A DNA stretch of 64,000 bases. Origin: Prunus persica (taxonomy: Eukaryota; Streptophyta; Magnoliopsida; Rosales; Rosaceae). The first letter of the stretch is position 1; the number at the start of each line of letters is the position of its first letter. Position numbers and translations under genes: made by a program. Below, one piece after another: positions 1 to 11,802 of this stretch. Under the pieces are notes generated by a model, which was not told the origin of the DNA, searched no databases, and saw only the letters and a list, made by a program, of their open reading frames with translations. Location of the stretch: positions 21,037,548 through 21,101,547 of the forward strand of contig NC_034011.1 of NCBI RefSeq assembly GCF_000346465.2. Reading direction: 5' to 3'.

Positions 1-521
1 TATATAGCTAACAATAGGCAATTTATTTTTGCGGTCATGCAATCCAAATCTTTGATAGTGTTTTCATGTAAACTTGAAGAACACGAAGTGATGAGTTAGA
101 TGAGGGTTTTGGGGTAATTATTTAGACCTATTTTGTTCAGATGGAAAATGAATCTGAGTAGTGAATGCCAGTAAGATGAGGTTGGATTTCTCTATGTTTC
201 CACTAAACAGACTTTTCCATCCTATTCTTGTAATGTTGCAGCATTTCTATATTTACATTCTACTCTGCATCACCATATAGTCCTTAGTGATTTTGGGTAC
301 ATCTATTTTTCTGAACCCCAAAAGAGCCTTGCATGTTTTGATTGAAGAGTTGAATATCTGGTGTGAACTACAAAATTTAGAATTTATGTCCCCACTTCAT
401 GTACAATTTCCTAATATTATAGGAATGCAAATCCAATATCCTAATTCAGGTCTATCCTTTTTTCATGAACCTTTTCATAAGTTTCTGGCCCTGCCTGAAC
501 CATTATGAATTTGATTTATAG
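1..521 (+). other. Intron sequence of the WNK-like kinase gene
   Basis: This stretch lies upstream of the kinase exon and ends in an AG acceptor at 520-521. No kinase subdomain can be read in any frame here. A 73-codon open frame at 287-508 has no recognisable product and sits where an intron is expected. The earlier kinase exons must lie left of the window. Confidence 0.6.
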
Positions 522-914
522 GTGAAAATTGGTGATCTGGGATTTGCAGCAATAGTTGGTAAGAACCATGAAGCGCATTCGATTATAGGGACACCTGAGT
601 ATATGGCACCTGAGCTATACGAGGAGGACTACACAGAGATGGTGGACATATACTCCTTTGGGATGTGCTTGCTGGAGATGGTGACAATGGAGATACCATA
701 CAGTGAATGTGACTCTGTTGCCAAGATATACAAGAAGGTCACGGCCGGTATTAAGCCTGAAGGCTTGAACAAGGTGACTGATCCAGAGGTGAAGGCGTTC
801 ATTGAGAAATCCATAGCCCAACCGAGGGCAAGACCTAGTGCCTCTGATCTTCTCAAGGACCCTTTCTTGTCTGAACCCAAATCCAATATTGAAGAGATTG
901 AACAAATCCTCTGA
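522..914 (+). CDS. WNK-type serine/threonine protein kinase, last exon (partial)
   Basis: This is the C-terminal half of a kinase catalytic domain. The exon opens right after an AG acceptor with KIGDLGFAA, where the Mg-binding motif is DLG, as is usual for WNK (with-no-lysine) kinases, rather than DFG. It continues through the activation segment [13 protein letters not shown], then [12 protein letters not shown], and an Arg in ARPSASDLL near the domain end. The protein stops about 30 residues after the domain, so it is a short WNK of the WNK11 kind rather than a long-tailed one. Plant WNKs phosphorylate targets in flowering, clock and osmotic-stress pathways (family knowledge). The ATP-binding half with the displaced lysine lies outside the window. 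The WNK assignment is firm; the subtype is inferred from the short tail. Confidence 0.85.
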   Translation: MKIGDLGFAAIVGKNHEAHSIIGTPEYMAPELYEEDYTEMVDIYSFGMCLLEMVTMEIPYSECDSVAKIYKKVTAGIKPEGLNKVTDPEVKAFIEKSIAQPRARPSASDLLKDPFLSEPKSNIEEIEQIL

Positions 915-1034
915 TGGCTTTTCGACATTAATCATCTTTTCGAGACCTCATTTGATGATGATCTAGGGGTTTGGCTCTCATTTCTGAACCATCACAACTG
1001 ATCCATGGTGTTTCTGTTCAAGTACATGCCTATA

Positions 1035-1087
<53 letters not shown>

Positions 1088-2677
1088 ACATCTGTAATGT
1101 AGATTCTAGTAATGGAGATATTGGTAATGCTGTGTAGTTGAATTTGTAGTAAAAACAAAAATATTATGAGAATATTATGAAAATTTCAATGAGACTGCTT
1201 TAGCAATAGTTCTCTCTCTCTCTCCCTATTTACACTAGCACCCCTAAGGTTTTCGGAATTTTCACATAGAATTTGCATCTCATGAAAATAAAAACATAAA
1301 AGTTTCTCATTGAGAATAATATTACAGCGATCCCTTGACAGATAAAAAACCATTATATTTATCAGGAGCTTTTAAGGGAATGTATTGCTTGAGCTAAAAG
1401 GATCATAGCTAAGGCTGGTACTTCTGTTCAGTCCATGACAATTTGCTGTCTTCCTCTATGCTATAAGATATTTGTTTAGACGACAATTGCATACACGCAA
1501 TTGTAATCAGGACCGCACACTCAAACATGATTTTACCTATTGAACGGTCAGATTGACTGTCTAGCATGTTATGTATTTAGTATTATATACACACACAGAT
1601 ATACTATATATAATATAACGAAGTAAAAGTTGCATGGAAATACAAAGTAAAAGTAATTTTGGGGATTGGGGGTTGTTGGGAGAAAGCAAGCAAAGACCCC
1701 TTCATCCAAAGCACCAGAATATTGACAACAATCAGAAGCCGTGCCGTCTTGGGTGTTTGTTATGCTACGTAATACGCAAACACAAAGCTTCGCCCGCACT
1801 TCATCTTCTCCCTTTATCATTATTTAATCATTTCCTTCTCAACTAGTTTACCAATTTACATTGCCTCATTCTTCCCTTTTCAATTTCCCAACACATCCTT
1901 CGCAAATCTCCATGACTTCTCATCCCACCTCTTCTAACTAGAGTGTACATGGCCTTGCATCAATGGGTTTTTTTTTTTTTTGGTTCTTTTCCTTTTACCT
2001 TTCTGATCAACAATTGTCGTTCGTGAGATTTGAACTCGCAACTGGGAGAAACTAAACCAACATGTTGAGAACATGAATGAACTGATCTAATTAATGGGTA
2101 CCAAAGGAAAGTCCAATCCAACGGTTAGGATTTGCATTCAATTTGATGGTGTTTAGTTTGGGTCACATACATGCATAGACAGCAAACTTGTTGTGCAAGC
2201 CTATGACATGGAAAGGAGTGGAGAATTACCATATTCTAGTGACTGGTAGCACCAAGAATTCAACTGCTCAGCACTCGAGAACGTTTTTGAAGCCTTAAAA
2301 TTTGGACATTGAGAGGGTTTCACTCGTGTGCATTTGACTTTGACTAGAAAAAAAAAAAAAGCTGCACGAATGTGTGTGTTACACAATGTCTTGATTAAAA
2401 TTTTAAAAACCACCTCTTTTGATTCAATCATTCTTCTATTTGATTCCACTGGTTTGCCAATTCTAGAAGCCTTGTGTGTATAGTTGTATACTATACTCTA
2501 TTTTAATGTTCTTTGAAAATTGAGATAACTTCCGAGCATTTTATGGCAATTTGGCAGGCAAAAAGCATTATGTTATAAAGCACATGTCTATGCTTTGAGA
2601 AAAATCGACTGCCATTGCTTTCTCAAAGTTTCACTTCCAGTAAATCTCAGTCTGGGAGAATCTTATGAGCTCTGCCA
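915..2677. other. WNK 3' UTR and intergenic DNA; (CT)n microsatellite at 1036-1084
   Basis: The first 200-300 bases are the likely 3' UTR of the kinase gene and hold a roughly 48-bp perfect CT dinucleotide run at 1036-1084, with a shorter interrupted CT run near 1210-1224. The rest is AT-rich and must contain the promoter and leader of the downstream BTB/NPH3 gene. A box-B-like string on the minus strand near 2020-2045 is too weak to call a SINE. No other gene is seen. Confidence 0.6.
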
Positions 2678-5157
2678 ATGGAAGCTGCAAGCCCATTAAA
2701 AGGTAGTTCTGTTTCGTCAAGTCCTTTCTCTTCACCAAACGTTGGAGCCTTGCTCAAGATTAAGATTTTGTCATGGTAAGTAAGATTGTTGGTTCATGGC
2801 TCTGTCATTTCATTTACATTTGTTAGCAACTTGCAGCATTGACTTTAAGCTCTCTTGTTTGAGTTTCTGATGTTTGAATCCTTGTCTCAGGACCCAAGAG
2901 ACCGGTTTGCCTGTTTCCGTTAGCGTTCGAGTTCTTGGGAAGATCTTCAACCTCCACAAGGTCAGAGATTGAATCTTACAACCCATTTTTTTTTTCAAGA
3001 AAGTAACTGTCCAATGTTGGCCTAATGTTTACACTTACTGATTTTTTCTTCTTCTTCAGTTTCCACTATTTTCAAAGAGTGGGTATTTCAAGAAAAGATT
3101 GAATGAATCAACTGAGCTTGAGCTCCCACCAGACTTCCCTGGAGGGCCAGAGACATTTGAGATGATTGCGTTGTTCATCTATGGCTCCTCCACATTGATT
3201 GATCCATTCAATGTTGTAGCCCTGAGATGTGCAGCAGAGTTTCTTGAGATGACAGAAGATTACTGCTCTGGCAACCTCTGTGAGCGCTTTGATCTCTACT
3301 TAAACCAAGTGGTCATGCAGAGTTGGGATGACACTCTAATAGTACTCCAAAAGTGCCAAACTTTGCTTCCATGGTCTGAAGATTTGCTCATCGTCAGCCG
3401 CTGCATCGAGTGCCTTGCCTTCATGGCTTGCATGGAGATCCTTGATCCAGAGAGAAGACGTGACACCCCGGTGCTCACATTGGAGGCATTGAGCACCCGA
3501 AATTGGAGCTGTGAGATAGGGAGGGAGATTATGAGTCAGGACCTTTGGATCAAGGATCTGATTGCTCTACCATTTGGATTCTTTAAAAGGATTATAGGGT
3601 CCTTAAGAAGACAGGGTATGAAAGAAAAATATTTAAGCCCCATCATTGTTTTCTATGCTAACAAATGGGTGCTTTCAAAGAAGACCCTCCAATTTTGGGA
3701 GAACTCTGGTCAGAAAACTGGGGATGATCACAAAGTTTCAGTCATCCTACAAGGTGTTCTTGATTTGCTGCCCATGGGGGAGAAGGCTAGTCGATCAATT
3801 CCAGTCGGGTTTTACTTTGCAATCCTTTCTAGATCCCTTGAAGTAGGTTTGAGAATCGATAGCAGGGCAAAGTTGCAAGAGAAGATTGTATCTCTGTTGC
3901 ACTTTGCCCAACTAGAAGACTTTCTCTTTCCAAAAAGTGGAACTGAGTCAATTTCTTCTAGCATGGAGCTGTCTACAATGGAGAGCATAATTTCAACATA
4001 TGTGTCATCTAACATGGAGGCAGACCATAGTCTTTCAGCAGGCCATTCAATTATTGTTGCAGAATTGTGGGATGCATATCTTTCCTACATAGCTCCTGAT
4101 CCAAATATGGAGCCTAAAAGATTCATGGAACTCATCGAAAGAGTGCCGATATCCTACAGACAAAGTCATGATAAACTCTACAGAGCAATGAACACCTTCC
4201 TACAGGTAAGTACTTTATGATCAACTCTACACTCTGCCAAAAATGTGGTTCTATATCATCCACTTAATTACTAGCAGAAGAGAAAAAAACACGATATGCT
4301 AATATGTAATAAAAAGATATTTTCAACTCAAACAATCTAACATGAATTAAAACCCAAACAAATTGGTCAGCAGAGATGTCAGTTCTCATACCAACATATG
4401 TTATGTTCTTCAGGCAAACCCAAATATATCCCAAGAAGAGAAGTGGGCAGTCTGCAAATACCTCAATTGCCAGAAACTATCACAAGAGGCATGCATTGAG
4501 GCTGTTCAAAATGAATTGATGCCGCTACGTTTAATAGTGCAGGCACTTTTTGTCCAGCAAATCAGCACTCACCAAGCTTTCAAAGAATGCTCAGATTCAT
4601 TCAGATATGTACACTGTGGAGAGTTTTCCGGGAGCCTCTCAAGCTCCAGATGCCCAAACTCCAAAAGCCAGAATCTAGGAGATAGTCCATATGTAGATGG
4701 AGCAGAGCAAGGCAGCAGACCCTTGAGCTTCTTGCTACAAAAGGACAATGTAAATCAGAGACCTGAGTTATCAAGGAAGGAATATGAGTCAACAAGCTTC
4801 AGAATTCAGAACCTTGAACAAGAGCTCATGTCCTTGAAGCGAAGCCTTCAATGGCAGAGCATTTCAAAGAAAAAAGAGGCAATTTCAACCACAGCACATA
4901 GCATGAAATCGTATGGTAAGGAAAGTAGATCAATGAGCAAAAAGAGTAACCCTCTTGGACAAGTGACAAGTTGCATTGGTTCTGTGAATTTCACCTCGCA
5001 AAGAAAATATGCCAGTCGATTATTGAAGGTCTTCCGCCGGATTTCCTTGTTTGGAAGTAGAAAACCAAAGAGAAAGCCATGTGCCCCCAGCCCATGGCCC
5101 AAGCCAATGCAGCAGAACACTCATCAGCAAAAGATGTATGAAAATCAGAACCAGTAA
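2678..5157 (+). CDS. BTB/POZ and NPH3 domain protein (NPH3/RPT2-like family)
   Basis: Four exons join in phase: 2678-2775, 2891-2960, 3060-4205 and 4414-5157, giving 685 residues. The N-terminal BTB domain (about residues 25-125) includes LPVSVSVRVLGKIFNLHK followed by FPLFSKSGYFKKRL across the exon 2/3 join. The NPH3 domain follows, with DLWIKDLIALPFGFFKRII and the late signature SYRQSHDKLYRAMNTFLQ containing the family's conserved tyrosine. A short coiled coil (FRIQNLEQELMSLKRSLQ) and a basic, serine-rich tail close the protein. Family members act as adaptors for CUL3 ubiquitin ligases at the plasma membrane in phototropin and auxin signalling. The likeness is to Arabidopsis At5g48130-type members (memory, not a search). 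The start is the ATG that begins the exon feeding the BTB frame. It is convergent with the thymidine kinase gene. Confidence 0.9.
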
Positions 5158-5628
5158 TGATCATATACAAGGCGAGAATAAGTGCTCATTGTGAAATTTT
5201 CCCTGGAAAAAGTGGTTTGCTCATTCACATACAACCAGGGCATCAATATATGAATAATTTAATGCTTTGTGCATTCTTGCAGCCATGAGCACATAGAATT
5301 ACATGTCCATATATTCAGCAAGTAGAAAATGAAAATTTCAAGTAGGCTAACAAATTGGTCCCACAAGAAAGAGAAATTGGAATTTGTAAGAAATAACACG
5401 ATTTCTTGTTAAGATTTTGATTGATACTTACACCTACAGAAGCGGTTTTGTAAAGCGAACTTCAGTCTATTAACATAATGAAAAGAGATGCAACAAAGTA
5501 CACTCCAAGTTAGGTCCAAATCGCCCATATTTAGATTACAAAAGCAGGCAATAAGCTGAATCATTGCCTGATTACAATACATAGCAAACACAAAGACATA
5601 ATAGGCTGTGAAAGATATACTATTGTTA
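5158..5628. other. Convergent 3' regions of the BTB/NPH3 and thymidine kinase genes
   Basis: Only about 470 bp separates the two facing stop codons, so both 3' UTRs must lie here. It is AT-rich, and I see no repeat or further gene. Confidence 0.7.
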
Positions 5629-7078
5629 CTAAACAACTGCAGCTACTTCAGGAAAGGTGTCACTCTTAAATTTATGAGACTCCACAACAGTTCTTGCAGC
5701 TTTCATGAGAACTTGTCCATTGACATAGTGTTGGCGACAGACAGGCATGTAGACATCAGCCCCAGCAATCAGTTCGGTTCGTGTCTCTTCTGTCTTCCTC
5801 AGGGTAAAGAAAGCTCGTTTGCCACAGAGTTCACATCGAGCCGTCAACTTGGTCACAGTATCAGCCAGAGGTATTATTTCAAGCACTGAGCCAAAACTCC
5901 TCCTGCGAATAATAATCATACATTCATCAATGAGAGAGCAACAAAAACCAACTAAAGCAGCTAATAACACAAGCATAACTGCCGGGCAAGAAGACCCCTA
6001 AAAAAATTACAAAGTTTATTTGAAAGGCACCTCAAGTAATCACCATCCAGGCCTGCAACAATAATAGTTTTTCCATCATGATCAGCAGCCATGCAGCAGA
6101 AATCATATAGATCCTCGAAAAACTGAGCCTCATCAATACCGATGACATCAAGCTGCCAACATATCCCAACAAGGAGAAGGGAATTAGAATACATCATGTG
6201 TATCAAATCACAGACACTAACCATGACCTTAGGTAATTGGCCTATGCTAACCATCAGAACAAATTCCAATTCTTTCGTTTCAGTAAGTCATTCTGTGTTA
6301 ATGAAATAATTCCATTAATTTGAGTCAACCCACTTCTCACAATTTGCCATATCTTACAAATCAACCATCAAAACCCAGATAGGTTTAGCATATCACAACA
6401 TGTTTTACAGATCACCAAATTGTACATAACTAACACAACTGTACCCCCTCGGAACAGATCATCAAATTTTTTTAGCATATCACAACATATTTTACAGAAA
6501 TCAAGGTCAAAATCAAATAGATAAACATCACTCAGTCATATATAATTAGAAAATAAAAAAATAGTTTGATAAAAACCCAACAAAGGTTGTACATTTCCCA
6601 GCTCCAAAATTACCTTCTCATAAGCCTCTCCTCCAAAATTTTGCCTAAACGACAACAGATCGGGCAGCGCCCAGCACGGAAACTTTGCCCCATCATGCGT
6701 CACAACCGAATCGATAGCATATCTCGTATCCTTACTGGATTTTATCATTGCCACATTTCTACACATAATATACAAACAACAAACTATAAATTTCTCATCT
6801 TTATCAAAATTAAATGAAAATTCAGTATCAATTCACCTTCCCTGGACCAAAGCTTAAATCTTTATTCAATATCCCCATAAATTCACCTTCGATTAGACAT
6901 AAAAATTCGAAATTTACCTGCCGTTGTTGCCCTCGGACTTGATCCGACGAAGGAGGGCGGTGGTTTTGCCGGCGAACATGGGGCCCATGATAACATGTAC
7001 CTCACCGGAGGTGTGGGGGGACGGGACAGAGGCAGCAGAATCGCTGGTCAAGGGAATTGAGGGCTTGAAAGAAGCCAT
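5629..7078 (-). CDS. Thymidine kinase (TK1 type)
   Basis: Four exons on the minus strand, 7078-6918, 6758-6614, 6152-6031 and 5902-5629, join in phase to 233 residues, normal for TK1-type enzymes. They transfer phosphate from ATP to thymidine (dTMP salvage). The P-loop GPMFAGKTT is at about residues 32-40, the Walker B-type motif GIDEAQFF begins exon 3, and the zinc ligands appear as CELC and CRQHY in the last exon. The lasso-type substrate segment [14 protein letters not shown] is present. An upstream in-frame ATG at 7156 would add 26 residues ([20 protein letters not shown]...) rich in Ser, Pro and Phe, which could be an organelle transit peptide; plants have both cytosolic and organellar TK1 forms. 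I gave the shorter start because the core family begins there, but the longer one is quite possible. Confidence 0.93.
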
Positions 7079-7156
7079 GGATTTAGGGTTACACAAAGAG
7101 AAGGGATTTAAATTTTTGGGAGGGAAGAAGAGAGGTGGGAATGAAAGTGCTCTCAT

Positions 7157-9065
7157 GATCAGAATAAATAGTGAGACGAGAGAGATGGAGAGACATGGAG
7201 CGTTTTGAGTTTGAAAGATTTGGAGGGAAATCACAAACTTTTGATTTTGGAGGTAAACTTTGATTTAGTGGGAGAAAAAAAAAATTAAATTTGTGTTTTT
7301 CAGACCAAGGAAAAATTAGAAATTACGATTATTGACCCCAAAAGAATAAAAAATTGGGGCCGAAATCAAATTATTGATTATTTGATTTGAGGCAGAAATT
7401 TAAAAATAAAAATAAAAAATTATTTTGCATTGTAGTGTTTGAGACGCTTGGTACCAAAAAACAAATTGTGTTTAACACGCTTCTTAAATTTTAAAATTCC
7501 TATTTTACCCCCATTCACCTATTTCAAATTAAATTTGAATTAAAAATTCCCTCTCATTCCTCTGGTGTCGTTTTCTTGTAAAAAAAACCCCTCTCTCTCT
7601 CTCTCTCCGTTTCCATGCTTTTAACTTCTTTGCCATTTACTCTTGTTCTCAAGATATCAACCCTTGTCATTCTATCTCTTCGTCTCCTTGTTCTCAAGAA
7701 ATCAACTCTCTCCTACGTCATGATTCAATCTCCACATTTGAATTATCATTTAAGTGAGGAGATTGATATTTCACAAGCTTTTACGCAACGAAATGAAATA
7801 CAAACTTTAACAAAACAACAGTTTACTAACTTTACTTTTCAATCCGGCCCTTCATAATTTTGCCAAGTCAACATATGCTTTATCAATTATTCGTTTACCA
7901 CGATCGCATTATCGAAATATTAACTATTACTATTTTCATTTTTCACTTTCTAGTGTCTTCGATAGAAACAAAAGTTTTCATGAAGATAGAGAGACTGAAG
8001 CGATCTCCACTATGTCACATATTCAATCCACACACTTGGATCCATCTATAAAGTTCGTTAAGATATGTATATTCACAAACTTTATCCGCAACGTACTATA
8101 ATGTGATTTTTGACAAAACAATAGTTTACTTTCTAATCCGTCCTTTGATAGTTTTTTCGAGACAACATATATTTGTATTTTACTAAATTTGCGCACTTAG
8201 TTATTTATAAGCATCTCCAAGGGCAACACATAGTGCTTTAACTTCGTGGAAAGAAACAAAAGCCACAAAATTTATCGACAAGGAAGTTTCTTTAACTAAA
8301 AAAGGACCTTGTTTTTCCGTATATACTTTATCAATTAAGTCATGTGTGGATACTATATGCACCAGGAAAGGCAGTACTTAATGTTTTAACTCTGTGACAA
8401 GAAGTAGAAAACAAGACTTGTGTATAGGAATTAAATAAAAAATAGGAATTATTTTAATTTATATATTTGATCAGAAATGCAACAGGAAAGAAAAAAAAAA
8501 GTATGATTGGATTTTCTCATAAAGGAAAACTTGGTGCGTATGCTCTGAATGTAAAGTCATTGTTTCCAACACATAACCTAATAATATATTAGATCTTGTC
8601 TTTCACCTTCCCAATCTTGCTTTAAATATTATTCTTTGCACAAAGTTTTCTTGGTTGTTAAATGTCGTCAATTTGTCATGTGCATATGACTAATGAATAT
8701 TTTTTTTTATAGTAAATTTGGCTTACATTACACCCTTCAAATTTAATTTGTCTTGCTTGCAACTTTTCACTTTTTGTTCATATAAATAATATTCAATTTT
8801 TATAAGTAAAAAACATCTAACTTATCAATTCACCTTATTAAACTTAATGTCTGATTTATTGCAAAATACCCCTTTTTTAATGGAGTGGTATTTTAATTTT
8901 TTATTCTCTAATTTATTGAGGCGATTCCCTCTAAAATTTTTACCTGCAATTAATCATCCGTTTAATTATTAAAATTCATTATTAGATATAGTCAACAATG
9001 AGTTGGCTGGAAAGGGCTTAGTTTTCCTTATCTGCTTGCCTTTTTGAAATTTTGTTCCATCTTTC
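7157..9065. other. Thymidine kinase promoter and intergenic DNA; no gene seen
   Basis: The first few hundred bases should hold the TK promoter. Two diverged direct repeats about 300 bp apart (about 7695-7860 and 8000-8165) share the order 'cattcaatc-caca', 'cacaa(g/a)cttt', 'acaaaacaa(c/t)agttta' and 'aatccg(g/t)ccttt'. They look like an old tandem duplication without coding capacity. The rest is very AT-rich. Confidence 0.5.
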
Positions 9066-9475
9066 CTGGTTAATAATCTACCTATTTTGGAACTTGGATT
9101 TTATTTATTGCACATAGTTTTTCATGAATAATAATCTACCTATTATTATTTTTTAATAATAATGTATCTATTTCATGACTTTTTATTTAAATACAACATT
9201 TATATATTTTTTTTTATTTTTTTATTTTTATTTTTGTATGAATGATAGTATACCTATTAAAGTTTTATTGTACCTAGGTTTTCATGGATAATAATCTACA
9301 TATTATTTTTAATAGACAGTAATTTACCTATTATTTTTATGGATAATAATCTACCTATATATTTTATGGACAATAATTTACCTATTATCTTTTATGAGTA
9401 ATAATCTACCTATTATCTTTTATGGATAGTAATTTACTTATTATCTTTTATGAGTAATATTGTATCTATTATTTT
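9066..9475. repeat. Degenerate minisatellite, about 30-bp unit
   Basis: The core 'taat(a/t)(a/t)t(c/t)tacctatta' followed by 'tttatgga/gagtaa' recurs roughly ten times, in places at about 30-bp spacing (for example at 9341-9460). Units diverge by substitutions, and one longer AT-rich spacer (about 9180-9240) interrupts the series. No coding potential is seen. Confidence 0.7.
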
Positions 9476-9601
9476 CTCCTATGAGTAATATAATGTAATA
9501 TATGTAGGCATGAAAATATTAACGTACTTATTTTCTCTTTGGCATTGTACCTGTTAGAATATATATTATACATATACAATTATAGATATAGGTACATATA
9601 A

Positions 9602-10145
9602 GGGGAGTGCTAGCAACTTTCTCTCTAACCTTCTCTCTTTTTCTTATGACAAGTGTAACTTTCCTTACACTTAAAACAACATCATTAATGCATCACACAA
9701 ACTAATTTTTATTTTCCAAGTTTACCCTTATTAAATGTATTAATTTATTTTAATAACAAGTTAATTTTTTTACAACTTTCTTATCACCTTGTTAAAAAAT
9801 TAAACAAGAAAATAAAAACTGAAGTTTAAAAAAAAAAAAAATTCCAAAGAGAATAAAGATGAGAACAATGTCATGTAACAAATTTTTTTTTAAAAAAATT
9901 CTAAAAAATGATGTTTTTCTTATTTAATTTTTAATAATGTGCTAAAGAAGTTGTAACAAAATTTGAATAAATTGAAGGAAATATAAAAGCCAATACATTT
10001 TAAAAGGGTAAACTTGAAAAACAAAAACTATCATGTGTGATGCATTAATGACATTTTTTTAAGTGTAAGAAAAAGGACACTTATCATGAGGAGAAGGGAT
10101 AAGGTCCAAAAGAGAAGGTTAGAGAGAAGGTTGCTAGCATTTCTC
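9602..10145. mobile_element. Long-TIR non-autonomous DNA element (MITE-like), about 545 bp
   Basis: The left end (ggggagtgctagcaactttc) and the reverse complement of the right end (agagaaatgctagcaacctt) match. The match runs inward about 150 bp through 'tctctctaaccttctct', 'aagtgt', 'ttacacttaaaa', 'cattaatgcatcacac' and 'aagtttaccctt'. The middle is AT-rich and has no ORF. I could not define a convincing target duplication. Confidence 0.75.
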
Positions 10146-10558
10146 TATATATAATTGAAAGATATTAAGTAAATATATATAATTGGAGGGTGTACGTATA
10201 AAAAAAATTCATTTATCCGACCTATAGAGGTTTGGAAGGAGTATTTGAAATAATTTGATTGTAGGCCATCATTACATGGCTGTAAACATAAATGTGCAAT
10301 GAGGGGTATTATTTATTTGCATAAAATTAGGTGATAAAAACCGGTCAGCCACACCAAATAAAGATCTAGTGGCATGATTTGTAAATAAATCAACTTACAT
10401 GGACACATTATCATTCAATTTTAAAATTAGGTTTTACTTAAATGTTGTATTATTAGTGGGTTACCGCCTATGATTTTTGAGTTACAAGGGCTATTTTAGC
10501 ATGACCCTTTTTTATAGTATTTAATTTCTAAAGTAAGTTTGTATATACTTTATAAATA

Positions 10559-11481
10559 TGGTTAATCGTTTTATTAGTCCTTAAACTTACACCCGATTTG
10601 CATTTGAGTCACTCTATTTTCAAAATCGCTCTCATGGTCCTTCAACTTCACTTTCGTTAGGACAAATGGTCGTGCCGTCAATTTTATAAACTTTCCTGGT
10701 AAATGCATAGGCAAAATGGTATTTTTGTATTAAATTGATTAAAATATAAATTAAAAAATTAAAAAATAAAATTAAACACACTCTCTCTCTCTCTCTCTGT
10801 GTTTCACATTCACACATCTTGTTTGGATCAATGATCGTGACCCTATTCATCTCAACATCTATGCTGCAACAACAAGCAGAGAAAAAGAAAAAGAAGAACC
10901 TCTTCGTTGAAGAAATCAGACTTTAGGAAAGTGGTTCAGGTAGCTCAGCTGGCTACCAAAAAGTGTCCATGAAAACCAACCCCAAAGATCTCTTGTAAAA
11001 CCAAGTTCCCTGCAATATCCTCATACTTCTCCTTATGAAAAGCCCACGAAATTGAAGTAGAAAGCTAGCAAACAATAATAATTGAGAGACCACCGCAACA
11101 CGAGACAGACCTCTCCTCCCTCATTCTGTTTTTCACCCATAAACCCTCAACCCCAAACCCACCACCTGCAACCTACCCACAGATGAAAACAATGAGAAGA
11201 AAATCGCAGAGGGTTCGTCGCAGACTGGGAGGAAATCGCAGAAGGGGTGGAGTGAGAAGAAAATCGCAGGGGGTGGAGGGAGAAGAAAATCACCGAGAGG
11301 GGGGGAGGGAAGAAACATACCATTTTGCTCCTGCATTTAACAAAAAAAGTTAACAAAATGGACAGTAGGATCATTTATTCTAACGAAAGTGAAGTTGAAG
11401 GACCACGAGAACGATTTTGAAAATTGAGAGACTCAAATGCAAAGCGAGTCTAAGTTCAAAGACTAATAAAACGATCATCCT
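10559..11481. mobile_element. Long-TIR (MULE-like) non-autonomous element, about 920 bp
   Basis: TIRs of about 130 bp: 'atcgttttattagtc', 'tttgcatttgagtc', 'tttcaaaatcg' and 'tggtccttcaacttcacttt' occur near the left end and, inverted, near 11360-11475. The 9-mer ttataaata flanks both sides (10550-10558 and 11482-11490), as expected for a Mutator-type 9-bp target duplication. The interior holds a short CT microsatellite (about 10779-10798) and purine-rich repeats near 11180-11310. It has no transposase frame. Confidence 0.75.
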
Positions 11482-11630
11482 TTATAAATAATACATGTGT
11501 ATATATTTATTTTCAATAAGTAGTGAAAATATTCACGATAATAATTAAATGGTTAAAGAATTTTTAGCTTGATTTTTTTTTCTTTTTCCAGAAATGTTCA
11601 TGGAATAATGACTTAGAAAACAAAACTGTT

Positions 11631-11786
11631 GCAAAGGACCCACTAGTGTAGTGGTTTGGAGTATTTACTCCCTCATGCAAGGTTCTGGGTTCGAGTCCTA
11701 GCATCCGTGTTGTGTGTGTGAATTTAATATACTATCGCCCCTTTCAATAGGAAAAGTTCTCAAAAAAAAAGAAGAAAAAGAAGAAA
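11631..11786 (+). mobile_element. tRNA-derived SINE with 16-bp target-site duplication
   Basis: The body starts right after the 16-mer agaaaacaaaactgtt (11615-11630), which is repeated exactly at 11787-11802 after an A-rich tail. Pol III box A (tagtgtagtggt) is near 11645 and a near-perfect box B (gggttcgagtcc) near 11687. The rest is a short non-tRNA body and an A/G-rich tail from about 11761. The perfect duplication indicates a fairly recent insertion. Confidence 0.88.
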
Positions 11787-11802
11787 AGAAAACAAAACTG
11801 TT

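Noticed and set aside
287..508. 73-codon open frame before the WNK exon
   Set aside because: There is no kinase motif; the region ends in the acceptor of the WNK exon and reads as intron.
9066..9475. Regularly spaced repeats considered as a CRISPR-like array
   Set aside because: The units are diverged and contiguous with no unique spacers, and the window is plant nuclear DNA; a minisatellite explains it.
10935..10965. Perfect tRNA box A string (ggtagctcagctggcta) suggesting a tRNA or SINE
   Set aside because: No box B or T-arm lies at the right distance and no acceptor stem pairs; it lies inside the long-TIR element and is probably chance.
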